A DNA stretch of 64,000 nucleotides, from contig NZ_AP029028.1 in the NCBI RefSeq assembly GCF_037076565.1, positions 124,001-188,000 on the forward strand. Direction: 5' to 3'. The stretch comes from Herbaspirillum sp. DW155 (GTDB taxonomy: Bacteria > Pseudomonadota > Gammaproteobacteria > Burkholderiales > Burkholderiaceae_D). The notes beneath the pieces are model-generated. The model worked only from the letters and a program-made list of their open reading frames with translations, was not told the origin of the DNA and did no database searches. This document shows positions 10,492 through 19,746 of this stretch, one piece after another (position 1 is the stretch's first letter; every line of letters starts with the position of its first letter). The position numbers and the translations under genes were made by a program.

Positions 10492-10806
10492 ATGGCAAAG
10501 ATTCGTAAAAACGATGAAGTCATCGTGTTGACCGGCAAAGACAAGGGCAAGCGCGGTGTCGTGACTGCTCGCGTCAGCGCCGATTATGTCGTCGTGGAAG
10601 GCGTGAACGTCGCAAAGAAGGCGACCCGTCCGAACCCGATGACGGGTGCAACTGGCGGCATCGTCGATAAGCTGATGCCAATTCATGTGTCGAACGTCGC
10701 GTTGTTCAACGCTGCGACCGGCAAGGCAGATCGTGTGGCTTACAAGGAAGTGGACGGCAAGAAGGTCCGCGCTTACAAGTCCAACGGCGAAGTCGTTAAG
10801 GTTTAA
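10492..10806 (+). CDS. rplX: 50S ribosomal protein L24
   Basis: L24 starts 50S assembly by binding the 5' end of 23S rRNA. The frame is open from a GTG at 10486, but the family start [22 protein letters not shown] is the ATG at 10492, with AAGGAG (10481-10486) five bases upstream. This gives 104 residues with a KOW motif near residues 8-35. It lies 5 bases before rplE. Confidence 0.98.
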   Translation: MAKIRKNDEVIVLTGKDKGKRGVVTARVSADYVVVEGVNVAKKATRPNPMTGATGGIVDKLMPIHVSNVALFNAATGKADRVAYKEVDGKKVRAYKSNGEVVKV

Positions 10807-10811
10807 ACATC

Positions 10812-11351
10812 ATGGCACGTCTTCAACAGTTTTATAAAGATAAGGTCGTCGCCGATCTGACTACGAAGTATTCGTACAAGTCGGTGATGGAAGTTCCGCG
10901 CATCCTGAAGATCACCCTGAACATGGGTCTGTCCGAAGCAGTTGCGGACAAGAAGATCATCGAGCACGCCGTTGGCGATCTGACCAAGATCGCTGGTCAG
11001 AAGCCGGTGGTGACCAAGGCTCGCAAGGCTATCGCAGGTTTCAAGATCCGCGAAGGCTACCCGATCGGTTGCATGGTGACCCTGCGTGGCGCCCGCATGT
11101 ACGAATTCCTGGATCGTCTGATCACCGTGGCCCTGCCGCGCGTGCGTGACTTCCGTGGCGTGTCCGGTCGTGCGTTCGATGGTCGTGGCAACTACAACAT
11201 CGGTGTGAAAGAGCAGATCATCTTCCCCGAAATCGAGTACGACAAGATCGATGCACTGCGTGGCATGAACATCAGCATCACCACGACTGCAAAGACCGAC
11301 GACGAAGCGAAGGCGCTTCTCGCCGCATTTAAATTCCCGTTCAGAAACTGA
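10812..11351 (+). CDS. rplE: 50S ribosomal protein L5
   Basis: L5 binds 5S rRNA and forms part of the central protuberance. The 179-residue product has [36 protein letters not shown] and [16 protein letters not shown], all family signatures, and ends [10 protein letters not shown]. Full length with no oddities. Between rplX and rpsN in the spc operon. Confidence 0.99.
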   Translation: MARLQQFYKDKVVADLTTKYSYKSVMEVPRILKITLNMGLSEAVADKKIIEHAVGDLTKIAGQKPVVTKARKAIAGFKIREGYPIGCMVTLRGARMYEFLDRLITVALPRVRDFRGVSGRAFDGRGNYNIGVKEQIIFPEIEYDKIDALRGMNISITTTAKTDDEAKALLAAFKFPFRN

Positions 11352-11358
11352 GGATGCC

Positions 11359-11664
11359 ATGGCAAAACTGGCACTGATTAACCGTGAACAGAAGCGCGCA
11401 GAAATGGTGAAGAAGTATGCTGCCAAGCGCGCCGAGTTGAAGGCTATTATCGACGACCAATCGAAGTCGGAAGAAGAGCGTTACGAAGCCCGCCTGAAGC
11501 TGCAGGCCCTGCCGCGTAACTCCGCTCCGACCCGCCAGCGCAACCGTTGTGCGCTGACTGGCCGTCCCCGTGGTACTTTCCGCAAGTTCGGATTGGGCCG
11601 TATCAAGGTCCGTGAAATCGCCATGCGCGGCGAAATCCCGGGTTTGACCAAAGCTAGCTGGTAA
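11359..11664 (+). CDS. rpsN: 30S ribosomal protein S14 (zinc-free type)
   Basis: S14 is a late-assembly protein of the 30S head. This is the long, 101-residue form: it contains a single cysteine ([11 protein letters not shown]) and lacks the CxxC pairs of the short zinc-binding form. The conserved C-terminal [23 protein letters not shown] is present. The zinc-free form fits a genome that also has a ZnuD-like zinc receptor nearby, but no regulatory link is visible. Next to rpsH. Confidence 0.99.
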   Translation: MAKLALINREQKRAEMVKKYAAKRAELKAIIDDQSKSEEERYEARLKLQALPRNSAPTRQRNRCALTGRPRGTFRKFGLGRIKVREIAMRGEIPGLTKASW

Positions 11665-11678
11665 TAGGAGAAGAAGCA

Positions 11679-12074
11679 ATGAGTATGAGCGATCCTATCG
11701 CCGATATGCTGACCCGTATCCGCAATGCGCAAGGCGTGAACAAGACTACCGTCGTCATGCCGTCTTCCAAAGTGAAGGTCGCCATTGCCAACGTCCTCAA
11801 GGACGAGGGTTATATCGAAGATTTCGCCGTGGTTGCCGCTGATGGCAAGGCTGAATTGAAAATCGGTTTGAAGTATTACGCTGGCCGTCCGGTCATCGAG
11901 CGCCTGGAGCGCGTGTCCCGTCCGGGTCTGCGCATCTACAAGGGCAAGGACGATATCCCCAACGTCATGAACGGCCTGGGTGTGGCAATCGTGTCCACCC
12001 CGCGCGGCGTGATGACTGACCGCAAAGCACGCGCAACCGGTGTCGGTGGCGAAGTGATTTGCTACGTGGCCTAA
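11679..12074 (+). CDS. rpsH: 30S ribosomal protein S8
   Basis: S8 binds the central domain of 16S rRNA and, in E. coli, represses the spc operon by binding its mRNA near rplE. The product has [15 protein letters not shown] at the start and [26 protein letters not shown] at the end. Two start codons are possible; the ATG at 11679 is 8 bases after GGAG and is preferred over the one at 11685. Length 131 residues. Confidence 0.99.
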   Translation: MSMSDPIADMLTRIRNAQGVNKTTVVMPSSKVKVAIANVLKDEGYIEDFAVVAADGKAELKIGLKYYAGRPVIERLERVSRPGLRIYKGKDDIPNVMNGLGVAIVSTPRGVMTDRKARATGVGGEVICYVA

Positions 12075-12084
12075 GGAGTGCAAG

Positions 12085-12618
12085 ATGTCTCGTGTAGGTA
12101 AAATGCCTGTTGCACTGCCGAATGGCGCGGAAGCGACCATCACTGCAGAGCAAATCACCGTCAAGGGCCCGCTGGGCTCCTTGACCCAACCGCTGACCAA
12201 GAAGGTCAAGGTGGTCAACAACAATGGCTCGCTGAGCTTCGAAGTGGCTGATGACAGCCGCGAAGCCAACGCGATGTCGGGCACCCTGCGTGCTCTGGTC
12301 AACAACATGGTCAACGGCGTCACCAAGGGCTTCGAAAAGAAGCTGAACCTGGTTGGCGTGGGTTTCCGTGCTCAAGCACAAGGCGACAAGCTGAACCTGT
12401 CGCTGGGCTTCTCGCACCCCATCGTTCACCAGATGCCTGCCGGCATCAAGGTTGAGACCCCGACCCAGACCGAAATCCTGATCAAGGGTATCGATCGCCA
12501 GGTGGTTGGCCAGGTCGCCGCTGAAATTCGCGCGTACCGCGAACCCGAACCCTACAAGGGCAAGGGTGTGCGCTACGCTGACGAAGTGGTGACGCTCAAA
12601 GAAACCAAGAAGAAGTAA
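12085..12618 (+). CDS. rplF: 50S ribosomal protein L6
   Basis: L6 lies near the factor-binding stalk base of the 50S subunit. The 177-residue product starts [19 protein letters not shown] and has the C-terminal signature [15 protein letters not shown] segment as [18 protein letters not shown]. Two related alpha/beta domains are present at full length. AAGGAGTG overlaps the rpsH stop as its binding site. Confidence 0.99.
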   Translation: MSRVGKMPVALPNGAEATITAEQITVKGPLGSLTQPLTKKVKVVNNNGSLSFEVADDSREANAMSGTLRALVNNMVNGVTKGFEKKLNLVGVGFRAQAQGDKLNLSLGFSHPIVHQMPAGIKVETPTQTEILIKGIDRQVVGQVAAEIRAYREPEPYKGKGVRYADEVVTLKETKKK

Positions 12619-12630
12619 TAGGGGTTGACG

Positions 12631-12993
12631 ATGGACAAGAAACAATCTCGCCTGCGCCGTGCGACTCAGACTCGCGCCAAGATCGCAGAACTGAAGGTGA
12701 ATCGTCTGGCTGTGCACCGTACCAACACGCACATCTACGCCAGCGTCATCGGCCCCGACGCCAACGTGCTGGCCTCAGCTTCCACCCTGGAAGCAGAAGT
12801 CCGCGCCCAGCTGGCAGGTCAGTCCGGCAAGGGTGGCAATGCTGCCGCTGCTGCCCTGATCGGCAAGCGCGTGGCGGAGAAGGCTCTGAAGGCCGGTGTG
12901 ACTGAAGTCGCATTCGACCGCTCCGGTTTCCGTTATCACGGTCGCGTCAAGGCGCTGGCTGAGGCTGCGCGTGAAGCCGGCCTGAAGTTCTAA
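12631..12993 (+). CDS. rplR: 50S ribosomal protein L18
   Basis: L18 joins 5S rRNA to the 50S subunit. The ATG at 12631 ([15 protein letters not shown]) is preferred over an in-frame TTG at 12625 because AGGGG lies at a suitable distance. This gives 120 residues. The conserved [19 protein letters not shown] and [24 protein letters not shown] are present. Confidence 0.98.
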   Translation: MDKKQSRLRRATQTRAKIAELKVNRLAVHRTNTHIYASVIGPDANVLASASTLEAEVRAQLAGQSGKGGNAAAAALIGKRVAEKALKAGVTEVAFDRSGFRYHGRVKALAEAAREAGLKF

Positions 12994-13005
12994 GGATTAT
13001 CGATC

Positions 13006-13524
13006 ATGGCAAAAATGCAATCGAAAACGCAAAGCGACAAGCCTGATGACGGCATGCGCGAAAAAATGATCGCGGTCAACCGCGTCACCAAGGTGGTGAA
13101 GGGCGGCCGCATCATGGGTTTCGCAGCGCTGGCAGTGGTCGGTGACGGCGATGGCCGTATCGGCATGGGCAAGGGCAAGTCCAAGGAAGTGCCCGTGGCC
13201 GTGCAGAAGGCGATGGAAGAAGCCCGTCGCAAGCTGATCAAGGTGACCCTGAAGAACGGTACCGTGCAACACACCGTCATCGGCAAGCACGGCGCCTCCT
13301 CGGTGATGATCTCGCCGGCCAAGGACGGTACTGGCGTCATCGCCGGCGGTCCGATGCGCGCGATCTTCGAGGTGATGGGCGTGACCAACGTGGTGGCCAA
13401 GTCGACCGGTTCGACCAACCCCTACAACATGGTCCGTGCCACCCTGGACGGTCTGTCGAAGATGAACACTCCGGCTGAAATTGCTGCCAAGCGCGGCAAG
13501 TCGGTCGAAGAAATCCTGGGCTAA
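13006..13524 (+). CDS. rpsE: 30S ribosomal protein S5
   Basis: S5 takes part in mRNA entry and translational fidelity. The 172-residue product has the N-terminal double-stranded RNA binding fold with [21 protein letters not shown] and the C-terminal [20 protein letters not shown]. The residues around KVVKGGR, where spectinomycin-resistance changes occur, look wild type. It is 10 bases before rpmD. Confidence 0.99.
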   Translation: MAKMQSKTQSDKPDDGMREKMIAVNRVTKVVKGGRIMGFAALAVVGDGDGRIGMGKGKSKEVPVAVQKAMEEARRKLIKVTLKNGTVQHTVIGKHGASSVMISPAKDGTGVIAGGPMRAIFEVMGVTNVVAKSTGSTNPYNMVRATLDGLSKMNTPAEIAAKRGKSVEEILG

Positions 13525-13534
13525 GGTGATCGAG

Positions 13535-13714
13535 ATGGCTAACACAATCAAAGTCAAGCTGGTCAAGGGTCTGATCGGTACTCGTCAGGATCACCGCGCT
13601 ACCGTGCGCGGTCTGGGTCTGCGTCGCGTCAACTCGGTGTCCGAACTGGAAGACACCCCGTCGGTGCGCGGCATGATCAACAAAGTGTCCTATCTTGTGA
13701 AAGTTGTGTCGTAA
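13535..13714 (+). CDS. rpmD: 50S ribosomal protein L30
   Basis: L30 is a small 50S protein absent from some bacteria. The frame is open from within rpsE, but the family start [16 protein letters not shown] is at 13535, giving 59 residues. The typical [25 protein letters not shown] follows. Its position between rpsE and rplO is canonical. Confidence 0.98.
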   Translation: MANTIKVKLVKGLIGTRQDHRATVRGLGLRRVNSVSELEDTPSVRGMINKVSYLVKVVS

Positions 13715-13740
13715 GCCGCGGCTTGCGAACGGAGCGAATC

Positions 13741-14175
13741 ATGCAATTAAACACTATCCAACCCGCAGAAGGCGCAAAGCACGCTAAGCGTCGCGTCGGT
13801 CGTGGTATCGGTTCTGGCCTGGGCAAGACGGCCGGCCGTGGCCACAAGGGTCAGAAGTCGCGTTCGGGCGGTTTCCACAAGGTCGGCTTTGAAGGCGGCC
13901 AGATGCCCCTGCAACGTCGTCTGCCCAAGCGCGGTTTCAAGTCGCTGGCTACGCCCTACAAGGCTGAAGTGCGCCTGTCCGACCTGGAAAAGCTGCCCGT
14001 CGCCGAGATCGACGTGCTGGCATTGAAGCAAGCCGGCCTCGTGTCGGAACTGGCTCGTGTCGTGCGTATCATCAAGGCTGGCGAACTGACCAAGAAGGTA
14101 ACCGTCAAGGGTCTGATCGCAACCGCTGGTGCCAAGGCCGCTATCGAAGCTGCCGGTGGTTCCATCGCTGAGTGA
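13741..14175 (+). CDS. rplO: 50S ribosomal protein L15
   Basis: L15 is a late-assembly 50S protein with a long basic N-terminal arm. The ATG at 13741 ([20 protein letters not shown]) is the family start, preceded by ACGGAGCG; an in-frame ATG at 13723 would add six residues not seen in the family. Length 144 residues, with the [19 protein letters not shown] glycine-rich arm. It precedes secY by 19 bases. Confidence 0.99.
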   Translation: MQLNTIQPAEGAKHAKRRVGRGIGSGLGKTAGRGHKGQKSRSGGFHKVGFEGGQMPLQRRLPKRGFKSLATPYKAEVRLSDLEKLPVAEIDVLALKQAGLVSELARVVRIIKAGELTKKVTVKGLIATAGAKAAIEAAGGSIAE

Positions 14176-14194
14176 TCCGGTCCCGGAGCATTAA

Positions 14195-15526
14195 TTGGCA
14201 ACTACTCCTCAATTAGCAAAAGGCGCTGCAAAAGGATTCCCCTGGGGTCGTTTGTGGTTCCTGCTGGGGGCGTTGATCGTTTATCGCATCGGTGCACATA
14301 TCCCGGTTCCGGGTATTGATCCGACGCAGTTGGCGCAGCTGTTCAAGCAGAATCAGGGCGGCATTCTGGGCATGTTCAACATGTTCTCCGGTGGTGCCCT
14401 GTCGCGCTTCACGATCTTCGCACTGGGGATCATGCCGTATATCTCGGCATCGATCATCATGCAGCTGCTGTCGGTGGTTTCGCCGCAGCTGGAAGCATTG
14501 AAGAAAGAGGGTGAAGCCGGTCGTCGCAAGATCACGCAGTACACCCGTTACGGCACCCTGGTGCTGGCGACCTTCCAGGCGCTGGGCATTGCGGTGGCGC
14601 TGGAGTCGCAAGCCGGCCTGGTGCTGGATCCGGGTCTGGCCTTCCGTCTGACCACGGTGGTGACGCTGATTACCGGTACGATGTTCCTGATGTGGCTGGG
14701 TGAACAGATCACTGAACGTGGTCTGGGCAATGGCATCTCGATCATCATCTTCGCCGGTATTGCGGCAGGTCTGCCGAATGCTCTGGGTGGCTTGTTTGAG
14801 CTGGTCCGTACCGGTTCGATGAACGCCCTGTCGGCAATCCTGATCTGTGCGATCGTGGGTCTGGTGACGTTCCTAGTGGTCTTCATCGAACGTGGTCAGC
14901 GCAAGATCCTGGTGAACTATGCGAAGCGTCAGGTCGGCAACAAGATCTATGGTGGCCAGAGCAGCCACTTGCCGCTGAAGCTGAACATGGCTGGCGTGAT
15001 CCCGCCGATCTTTGCATCGTCGATCATCCTGTTCCCGGCCACGATCACCAGCTGGTTTACCTCGGGTGATACGTCCAATCCCTTCATTCGTTTCCTGAAG
15101 GATCTGGCGGCATCGATGGCACCAGGCGAACCGATCCATGCCTTGCTGTATGCGGTAGCTATCGTCTTCTTCTGCTTCTTCTACACCGCACTGGTGTTCA
15201 ACAGCAAGGAAACGGCAGACAACCTGAAGAAGAGTGGTGCTTTTGTTCCGGGTATCCGTCCGGGTGACCAGACTGCGCGTTATATCGACAAGATCCTGAT
15301 GCGCCTGACCCTGGCCGGCGCCGTGTACATCACCTTGGTGTGCCTGCTGCCAGAGTTCCTGATCGCACGCTGGAAGGTGCCGTTCTACTTCGGTGGCACA
15401 TCGCTGCTGATCATTGTGGTCGTGACGATGGATTTCATGGCCCAAGTGCAGAACTATGTGATGTCGCAGCAGTATGAATCGTTGCTCCGCAAAGCTAATT
15501 TCAAGGGTGGCATGACACCGCGATAA
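14195..15526 (+). CDS. secY: Protein translocase subunit SecY
   Basis: SecY is the pore of the SecYEG translocon in the inner membrane. The 443-residue protein has ten hydrophobic segments, the early signature [13 protein letters not shown] and the cytosolic loop [13 protein letters not shown] segment [16 protein letters not shown]. The only workable start is a TTG at 14195, six bases after GGAG; no ATG or GTG lies between rplO and the conserved N-terminus. A weak start would fit the low level needed relative to ribosomal proteins. It sits at its usual place, rplO-secY-infA-rpmJ. Confidence 0.98.
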   Translation: MATTPQLAKGAAKGFPWGRLWFLLGALIVYRIGAHIPVPGIDPTQLAQLFKQNQGGILGMFNMFSGGALSRFTIFALGIMPYISASIIMQLLSVVSPQLEALKKEGEAGRRKITQYTRYGTLVLATFQALGIAVALESQAGLVLDPGLAFRLTTVVTLITGTMFLMWLGEQITERGLGNGISIIIFAGIAAGLPNALGGLFELVRTGSMNALSAILICAIVGLVTFLVVFIERGQRKILVNYAKRQVGNKIYGGQSSHLPLKLNMAGVIPPIFASSIILFPATITSWFTSGDTSNPFIRFLKDLAASMAPGEPIHALLYAVAIVFFCFFYTALVFNSKETADNLKKSGAFVPGIRPGDQTARYIDKILMRLTLAGAVYITLVCLLPEFLIARWKVPFYFGGTSLLIIVVVTMDFMAQVQNYVMSQQYESLLRKANFKGGMTPR

Positions 15527-15559
15527 GCGGGCGCATGCTCCAGAGGAAGAAGACACGGA

Positions 15560-15778
15560 ATGGCAAAAGACGACGTTATTCAGATGCAGGGCGAGATTCT
15601 TGAAAATCTGCCCAACGCGACATTCAGGGTTAAGTTGGAAAACGGTCACGTTGTACTCGGCCATATTTCCGGCAAGATGCGCATGAATTACATCCGCATC
15701 CTGCCTGGCGATAAGGTAACGGTGGAACTGACGCCTTACGATTTGAGCCGGGCACGTATCGTGTTCCGAACCAAGTAA
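15560..15778 (+). CDS. infA: Translation initiation factor IF-1
   Basis: IF-1 is an OB-fold protein that binds the 30S A site during initiation. The 72 residues, [20 protein letters not shown] through [12 protein letters not shown], are the standard length and sequence. In beta- and many other bacteria infA lies between secY and rpmJ, as here. Some Burkholderiales have a second infA elsewhere; that cannot be judged from this window. Confidence 0.99.
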   Translation: MAKDDVIQMQGEILENLPNATFRVKLENGHVVLGHISGKMRMNYIRILPGDKVTVELTPYDLSRARIVFRTK

Positions 15779-15808
15779 CAGTGAAACATTGAAAGAAAGA
15801 GGGCCACA

Positions 15809-15922
15809 ATGAAAGTGCTCGCATCAGTCAAGCGGATCTGCCGCAACTGCAAAATCATCAAGCGCAATGGCATCGTTCGTGTGATCTGCACCGAACCCCG
15901 CCATAAGCAGCGCCAGGGTTAA
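15809..15922 (+). CDS. rpmJ: 50S ribosomal protein L36
   Basis: L36 is the smallest 50S protein. The 37-residue frame runs from the ATG at 15809 to the TAA at 15920-15922, with AAAGAGGG upstream. Cys11, Cys14, Cys27 and His32 form the zinc ribbon (CRNC, IC, RH), so this is the zinc-containing form. The end KQRQG is typical. It is too short for many gene callers and easily missed. It lies between infA and rpsM. Confidence 0.97.
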   Translation: MKVLASVKRICRNCKIIKRNGIVRVICTEPRHKQRQG

Positions 15923-15950
15923 CTTAACGTTATTGATCGAGGAATAACGA

Positions 15951-16316
15951 ATGGCACGTATTGCAGGGGTCAACATCCCCAACCATCAGCACACCGTGAT
16001 CGGCCTGACCGCCATCTATGGTATTGGCCGTCCGCGCGCACAAGACATTTGCGCTGCTACCGGCGTTCCGACCAACAAGAAGGTCAAGGACCTGGACGAT
16101 AACGAGCTGGAAAAGCTGCGTGACGAAATCGCCAAGTTCGTCGTGGAAGGCGATCTGCGCCGTGAGTTGTCCATGAACATCAAGCGTTTGATGGACCTGG
16201 GTTGCTACCGCGGCCTGCGTCACCGTCGTGGTCTGCCGGTCCGTGGTCAACGCACCCGCACCAACGCCCGTACTCGCAAGGGTCCGCGCAAGGCCGCTCA
16301 ATCGCTGAAGAAATAA
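15951..16316 (+). CDS. rpsM: 30S ribosomal protein S13
   Basis: S13 contacts the P-site tRNA from the 30S head and forms bridges to the 50S subunit. The 121-residue product has [40 protein letters not shown] and a basic tail. It is the first gene of the alpha segment, 28 bases after rpmJ with no terminator between, so it is probably co-transcribed with the spc genes. Confidence 0.99.
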   Translation: MARIAGVNIPNHQHTVIGLTAIYGIGRPRAQDICAATGVPTNKKVKDLDDNELEKLRDEIAKFVVEGDLRRELSMNIKRLMDLGCYRGLRHRRGLPVRGQRTRTNARTRKGPRKAAQSLKK

Positions 16317-16358
16317 TCCCGGCAGGCGCAAGCACTGGTCGGATTCAAGGAAGAAATT

Positions 16359-16763
16359 ATGGCAAAGTCCCCCAACAACGCAGCAGCATCGCGTGTTCGT
16401 AAGAAAGTCAAGAAGAACGTTGCTGAAGGCATCGCGCACGTTCACGCTTCGTTCAACAACACCATCATCACGATCACCGACCGTCAGGGCAACGCTCTGT
16501 CGTGGGCAACTTCGGGTGGTGCTGGCTTCAAGGGTTCGCGCAAGTCGACTCCGTTCGCAGCCCAGGTCGCCGCTGAAAGCGCCGGCAAGGTTGCCATCGA
16601 ATGCGGCATCAAGAACCTGGAAGTGCGTATCAAGGGCCCCGGCCCGGGCCGTGAATCCGCAGTGCGCGCTCTGAACAACCTGGGCATCAAGATCACTCAG
16701 ATCCAGGACGTGACCCCGGTCCCGCACAACGGCTGCCGTCCGCCGAAGCGCCGTCGCATCTAA
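16359..16763 (+). CDS. rpsK: 30S ribosomal protein S11
   Basis: S11 forms the platform of the 30S subunit near the E site. The 134 residues include [41 protein letters not shown] and the end [18 protein letters not shown]. Full length. It is followed by a 162-base spacer with a promoter-like sequence and a hairpin terminator before rpsD. Confidence 0.99.
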   Translation: MAKSPNNAAASRVRKKVKKNVAEGIAHVHASFNNTIITITDRQGNALSWATSGGAGFKGSRKSTPFAAQVAAESAGKVAIECGIKNLEVRIKGPGPGRESAVRALNNLGIKITQIQDVTPVPHNGCRPPKRRRI

Positions 16764-16770
16764 GTTGTAG

Positions 16771-16776
16771 TATAAT
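16771..16776 (+). promoter_or_regulatory. Isolated -10 element before rpsD
   Basis: A perfect TATAAT lies eight bases after the rpsK stop, about 150 bases before rpsD. No good -35 hexamer is found 16-18 bases upstream because that region is coding. If it initiates, the transcript meets the hairpin at 16821-16841 after about 40 bases. Confidence 0.35.
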
Positions 16777-16820
16777 CTTGCGCTTTCGCCTGTTCGTCAG
16801 GCAAAAGTGCAGGCAAATCA

Positions 16821-16847
16821 CCCGCCAATCACCTTGGCGGGTTTTGT
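16821..16847 (+). terminator. Terminator-like hairpin between rpsK and rpsD
   Basis: CCCGCCAA (16821-16828) and TTGGCGGG (16834-16841) form a perfect 8-bp stem with a 5-base loop, followed by TTTTGTT. This is a normal intrinsic terminator, placed inside the alpha gene order, 80 bases before rpsD. It would reduce read-through from the upstream ribosomal genes into rpsD-rpoA-rplQ, or act as an attenuator. Confidence 0.7.
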
Positions 16848-16925
16848 TCTTAAGACCACTGTCTGGCCGCATGCAGGTCAGACTAGCGTCCGGCAACATG
16901 GGACGTCATTGATAAAGGAAATACC

Positions 16926-17549
16926 GTGGCACGTTATATCGGACCGAAAGCAAAACTCTCCCGCCGCGAAGGCACCGACCTGTTCCTCAAGAGCGCACGC
17001 CGCTCGCTGGATTCCAAGTGCAAGCTGGATTCCAAGCCGGGTCAGCACGGCCGCACCTCGGGCGCCCGCACCTCCGACTACGGCAACCAGCTGCGCGAAA
17101 AGCAGAAGGTCAAGCGCATGTACGGCGTCCTCGAGCGCCAGTTCCGCCGCTACTTCGCTGAAGCCGACCGCCGCAAGGGCAACACCGGCGAAACCCTGCT
17201 GAAGCTGCTGGAATCGCGTCTGGACAACGTCGTCTACCGTATGGGCTTCGGCTCGACCCGCGCTGAAGCGCGTCAGCTGGTGTCCCACAAGGCCCTGACC
17301 GTGAACGGTCAAGTCGTCAACATCGCTTCCTACTCCGTCAAGGCTGGCGACGTCATCGCCGTCCGCGAAAAGGCCAAGAAGCAAGTGCGTATCGCCGAAG
17401 CCCTGTCGCTGGCCGAGTCGAACGGTTTCCCGCAGTGGGTTTCGGTGGATTCGAAGAAGCTGGAAGGCACCTTCAAGTCCGCTCCGGACCGTAGCGAAAT
17501 CGCTGCCGACGTCAACGAATCGCTGATCGTCGAACTGTACTCGCGTTAA
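16926..17549 (+). CDS. rpsD: 30S ribosomal protein S4
   Basis: S4 nucleates assembly of the 30S body and, in E. coli, represses the alpha operon. The 207-residue product starts at a GTG (16926) five bases after AAAGGAA, and has [42 protein letters not shown] and the S4 RNA-binding fold [26 protein letters not shown] within residues 96-160. It is the zinc-free form (no CxxC near the N-terminus). It is bracketed by two terminator-like hairpins. Confidence 0.99.
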   Translation: MARYIGPKAKLSRREGTDLFLKSARRSLDSKCKLDSKPGQHGRTSGARTSDYGNQLREKQKVKRMYGVLERQFRRYFAEADRRKGNTGETLLKLLESRLDNVVYRMGFGSTRAEARQLVSHKALTVNGQVVNIASYSVKAGDVIAVREKAKKQVRIAEALSLAESNGFPQWVSVDSKKLEGTFKSAPDRSEIAADVNESLIVELYSR

Positions 17550-17573
17550 TTCGTCGTACCTGCTTTACCTCGT

Positions 17574-17597
17574 GCCCACCTCATGGTGGGCATTTTT
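17574..17597 (+). terminator. Terminator-like hairpin between rpsD and rpoA
   Basis: GCCCACC (17574-17580) and GGTGGGC (17585-17591) pair around TCAT, followed by ATTTTTCC. It lies 25 bases after rpsD and 58 before rpoA. The stem is short but GC-rich. It could lower rpoA expression relative to ribosomal proteins. Confidence 0.6.
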
Positions 17598-17655
17598 CCG
17601 AACTGCCATCAGCCTTATCGGTGTAACGAGCCGAGGGTATTGAAAAGGACAATTC

Positions 17656-18633
17656 ATGCAAAACAGTTTGTTGAAGCCCCGCATCATCGAAGTGGAAACC
17701 CTGGCCCCCGGTCACGCAAAGGTCGTGATGGAGCCGTTCGAGCGTGGTTACGGTCACACCCTGGGCAACGCGCTGCGTCGCGTGCTGCTGTCGACCATGA
17801 GCGGTTACGCTCCCACCGAAGTGACCATCGCTGGTGTGGTGCACGAATACTCGTCCCTGGACGGCGTGCAGGAAGACGTCGTGGACATCCTGCTGAACCT
17901 GAAGGGCGTGGTCTTCAAGCTGCACAACCGTGACGAAGTGACCCTGACCCTGAAGAAGGAAGGCGAAGGCGCCGTCCTGGCTTCCGATATCGATCTGCCG
18001 CACGACGTCGAACTGATCAACCCGGATCACGTCATCGCCAACCTGACCGGTGGCGGCAAGCTGGACATGCAGATCAAGGTCGAAAAGGGCCGTGGCTACG
18101 TGCCGGGCAACGTGCGTCGCCTGTCCGAAGACACCAACAAGACCATCGGCCGCATCATCCTGGATGCCTCGTTCTCGCCGGTGCGTCGCGTGTCCTACGC
18201 CGTCGAATCCGCTCGTGTGGAACAGCGTACCGACCTGGACAAGCTGGTCATGAACATCGAGACCAACGGCGTCATCACCCCGGAAGAAGCGATCCGCCAG
18301 TCGGCTCGCGTGCTGGTTGATCAACTGAACGTGTTCGCTGCCCTGGAAGGCACCGAAGCGACTGCAGAAGCACCGTCGCGCGCACCGCAGGTCGATCCTA
18401 TCCTGCTGCGCCCGGTCGACGATCTGGAACTGACCGTCCGTTCGGCAAACTGCCTGAAGGCCGAGAACATCTACTACATCGGCGACCTGATCCAGCGCAG
18501 CGAAAACGAACTGCTGAAGACCCCGAACCTGGGTCGCAAGTCGCTCAACGAAATCAAGGAAGTCCTGGCTTCGCGTGGCCTGACCCTGGGCATGAAGCTG
18601 GAAAACTGGCCGCCGGCCGGTCTGGAAAAGTAA
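17656..18633 (+). CDS. rpoA: RNA polymerase subunit alpha
   Basis: Alpha dimerises to start polymerase assembly and its C-terminal domain reads UP elements and activators. The 325-residue protein has the N-terminal domain with [21 protein letters not shown] and the C-terminal domain with [24 protein letters not shown] and [18 protein letters not shown]. The length is normal for betaproteobacteria. AAAAGGACAATTC lies upstream. A hairpin-containing 187-base spacer follows before rplQ. Confidence 0.99.
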   Translation: MQNSLLKPRIIEVETLAPGHAKVVMEPFERGYGHTLGNALRRVLLSTMSGYAPTEVTIAGVVHEYSSLDGVQEDVVDILLNLKGVVFKLHNRDEVTLTLKKEGEGAVLASDIDLPHDVELINPDHVIANLTGGGKLDMQIKVEKGRGYVPGNVRRLSEDTNKTIGRIILDASFSPVRRVSYAVESARVEQRTDLDKLVMNIETNGVITPEEAIRQSARVLVDQLNVFAALEGTEATAEAPSRAPQVDPILLRPVDDLELTVRSANCLKAENIYYIGDLIQRSENELLKTPNLGRKSLNEIKEVLASRGLTLGMKLENWPPAGLEK

Positions 18634-18641
18634 TTCATATC

Positions 18642-18677
18642 GCCTGGCGGGCTGCGGTGCGAGCCGCCCTGCCAGGC
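18642..18677 (+). promoter_or_regulatory. Stem-loop between rpoA and rplQ
   Basis: GCCTGGC followed by GGGC pairs with GCCC and GCCAGGC (one bulged T) across 18642-18677. No T-tract follows. It may mark an RNA processing site or stabilise the upstream mRNA. The remaining spacer to 18820 is AT-rich in part but I see no convincing promoter. Confidence 0.4.
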
Positions 18678-18820
18678 TGATACGAAGCATTACCTGAAGT
18701 AGTCGTCATATCTGTAGCAAAAAACTTTTATCCGATATTTACCGGTCCGCGGTCCGGACAGCCCAGCTGCCCTGCCGATAGAAGAACTGGATCAAAACTG
18801 TAACCTGAAAGGAAATTACC

Positions 18821-19216
18821 ATGCGTCACCGTCACGGTCTCCGCAAACTGAATCGTACTTCGTCCCACCGTCTGGCCATGCTGCGCAACATGACTGTTTC
18901 GCTGCTGCGTCATGAAGCCATCAAGACCACCCTGCCGAAGGCCAAGGAACTGCGCCGCGTCGTCGAGCCGATCCTGACCCTGGGCAAGACCGACACCCTG
19001 GCCAACAAGCGTCTGGCCTTCAACCGCCTGCGCGACCGCGAAATCGTCGGCAAGCTGTTCTCCGAACTGGGCCCGCGCTACGCTGCCCGTAACGGCGGCT
19101 ACCTGCGCATCCTGAAGATGGGCTTCCGTCAAGGCGACAATGCACCGATGGCCTTCGTCGAGCTGGTCGATCGTCCGGAAGTCACCGACGCTGCTGACGC
19201 TCCGACCGCTGAATAA
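18821..19216 (+). CDS. rplQ: 50S ribosomal protein L17
   Basis: L17 lies near the tunnel exit of the 50S subunit. The 131-residue product begins [20 protein letters not shown] and has [19 protein letters not shown] and [14 protein letters not shown] [17 protein letters not shown]. Last gene of the ribosomal block, followed by a strong terminator. Confidence 0.99.
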   Translation: MRHRHGLRKLNRTSSHRLAMLRNMTVSLLRHEAIKTTLPKAKELRRVVEPILTLGKTDTLANKRLAFNRLRDREIVGKLFSELGPRYAARNGGYLRILKMGFRQGDNAPMAFVELVDRPEVTDAADAPTAE

Positions 19217-19240
19217 TTCACCGGGCGCTGCATCATCGAC

Positions 19241-19268
19241 AAAAAGCCAGGCTCTGCCTGGCTTTTTT
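19241..19268 (+). terminator. Terminator of the ribosomal block
   Basis: AAAAAGCCAGG (19241-19251) pairs with CCTGGCTTTTT (19257-19267) around CTCTG, followed by further T. This is a strong intrinsic terminator, 25 bases after rplQ. Confidence 0.92.
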
Positions 19269-19366
19269 CTTTTGTGCGCCTGCATTTTCTTTCATGCGGC
19301 TGATATGCGCCGTCACGCCTGGCCTCCGGATGTGGTTGAATACCGCTTCTGCAAGGAGATCCATCC

Positions 19367-19714
19367 ATGTCCGCTTCTCTGTTGAACCAGCCCTTGCTGG
19401 TGCTGGCCAATGTGCCTGACCTGGCCGTGGCCGAACGCATTGCCGATGCTCTGGTCGAGCAAGGGCTGGCGGCTTGCGTCAATATTCTGGCGCCGGCAAG
19501 CTCCGTCTATCGCTGGCAGGGCAAGGTCCAGCGGGATACCGAGATCCCCTTGCTGATCAAGACCACCCAGGCGCGCTATCAGGAGCTGGAGCAGGCGATT
19601 GTCCAACGCCATCCCTACGACCTGCCCGAGATCATCGCCCTGCCCATCACCTCCGGCCTGCCCGCTTATCTGGCGTGGATGCAGGATGAGACCGCCCGGC
19701 CCCTGCGCGTGTAA
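19367..19714 (+). CDS. cutA: Divalent cation tolerance protein CutA
   Basis: CutA is a small trimeric protein with a ferredoxin-like fold linked to copper tolerance, with an uncertain biochemical role. The 115-residue product has the family pattern: ERIADALVEQGLAACVNIL, SVYRWQGKVQRDTEIPLLIKT, and HPYDLPEIIALPITSGLPAYLAWM. AAGGAG precedes the ATG. It lies 32 bases before dsbD, a common pairing in proteobacteria. The conserved cysteine of the VNIL region is present. Confidence 0.95.
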   Translation: MSASLLNQPLLVLANVPDLAVAERIADALVEQGLAACVNILAPASSVYRWQGKVQRDTEIPLLIKTTQARYQELEQAIVQRHPYDLPEIIALPITSGLPAYLAWMQDETARPLRV

Positions 19715-19746
19715 GCGCAAGCCGGCCCTTTGAACGAGGAACACCG

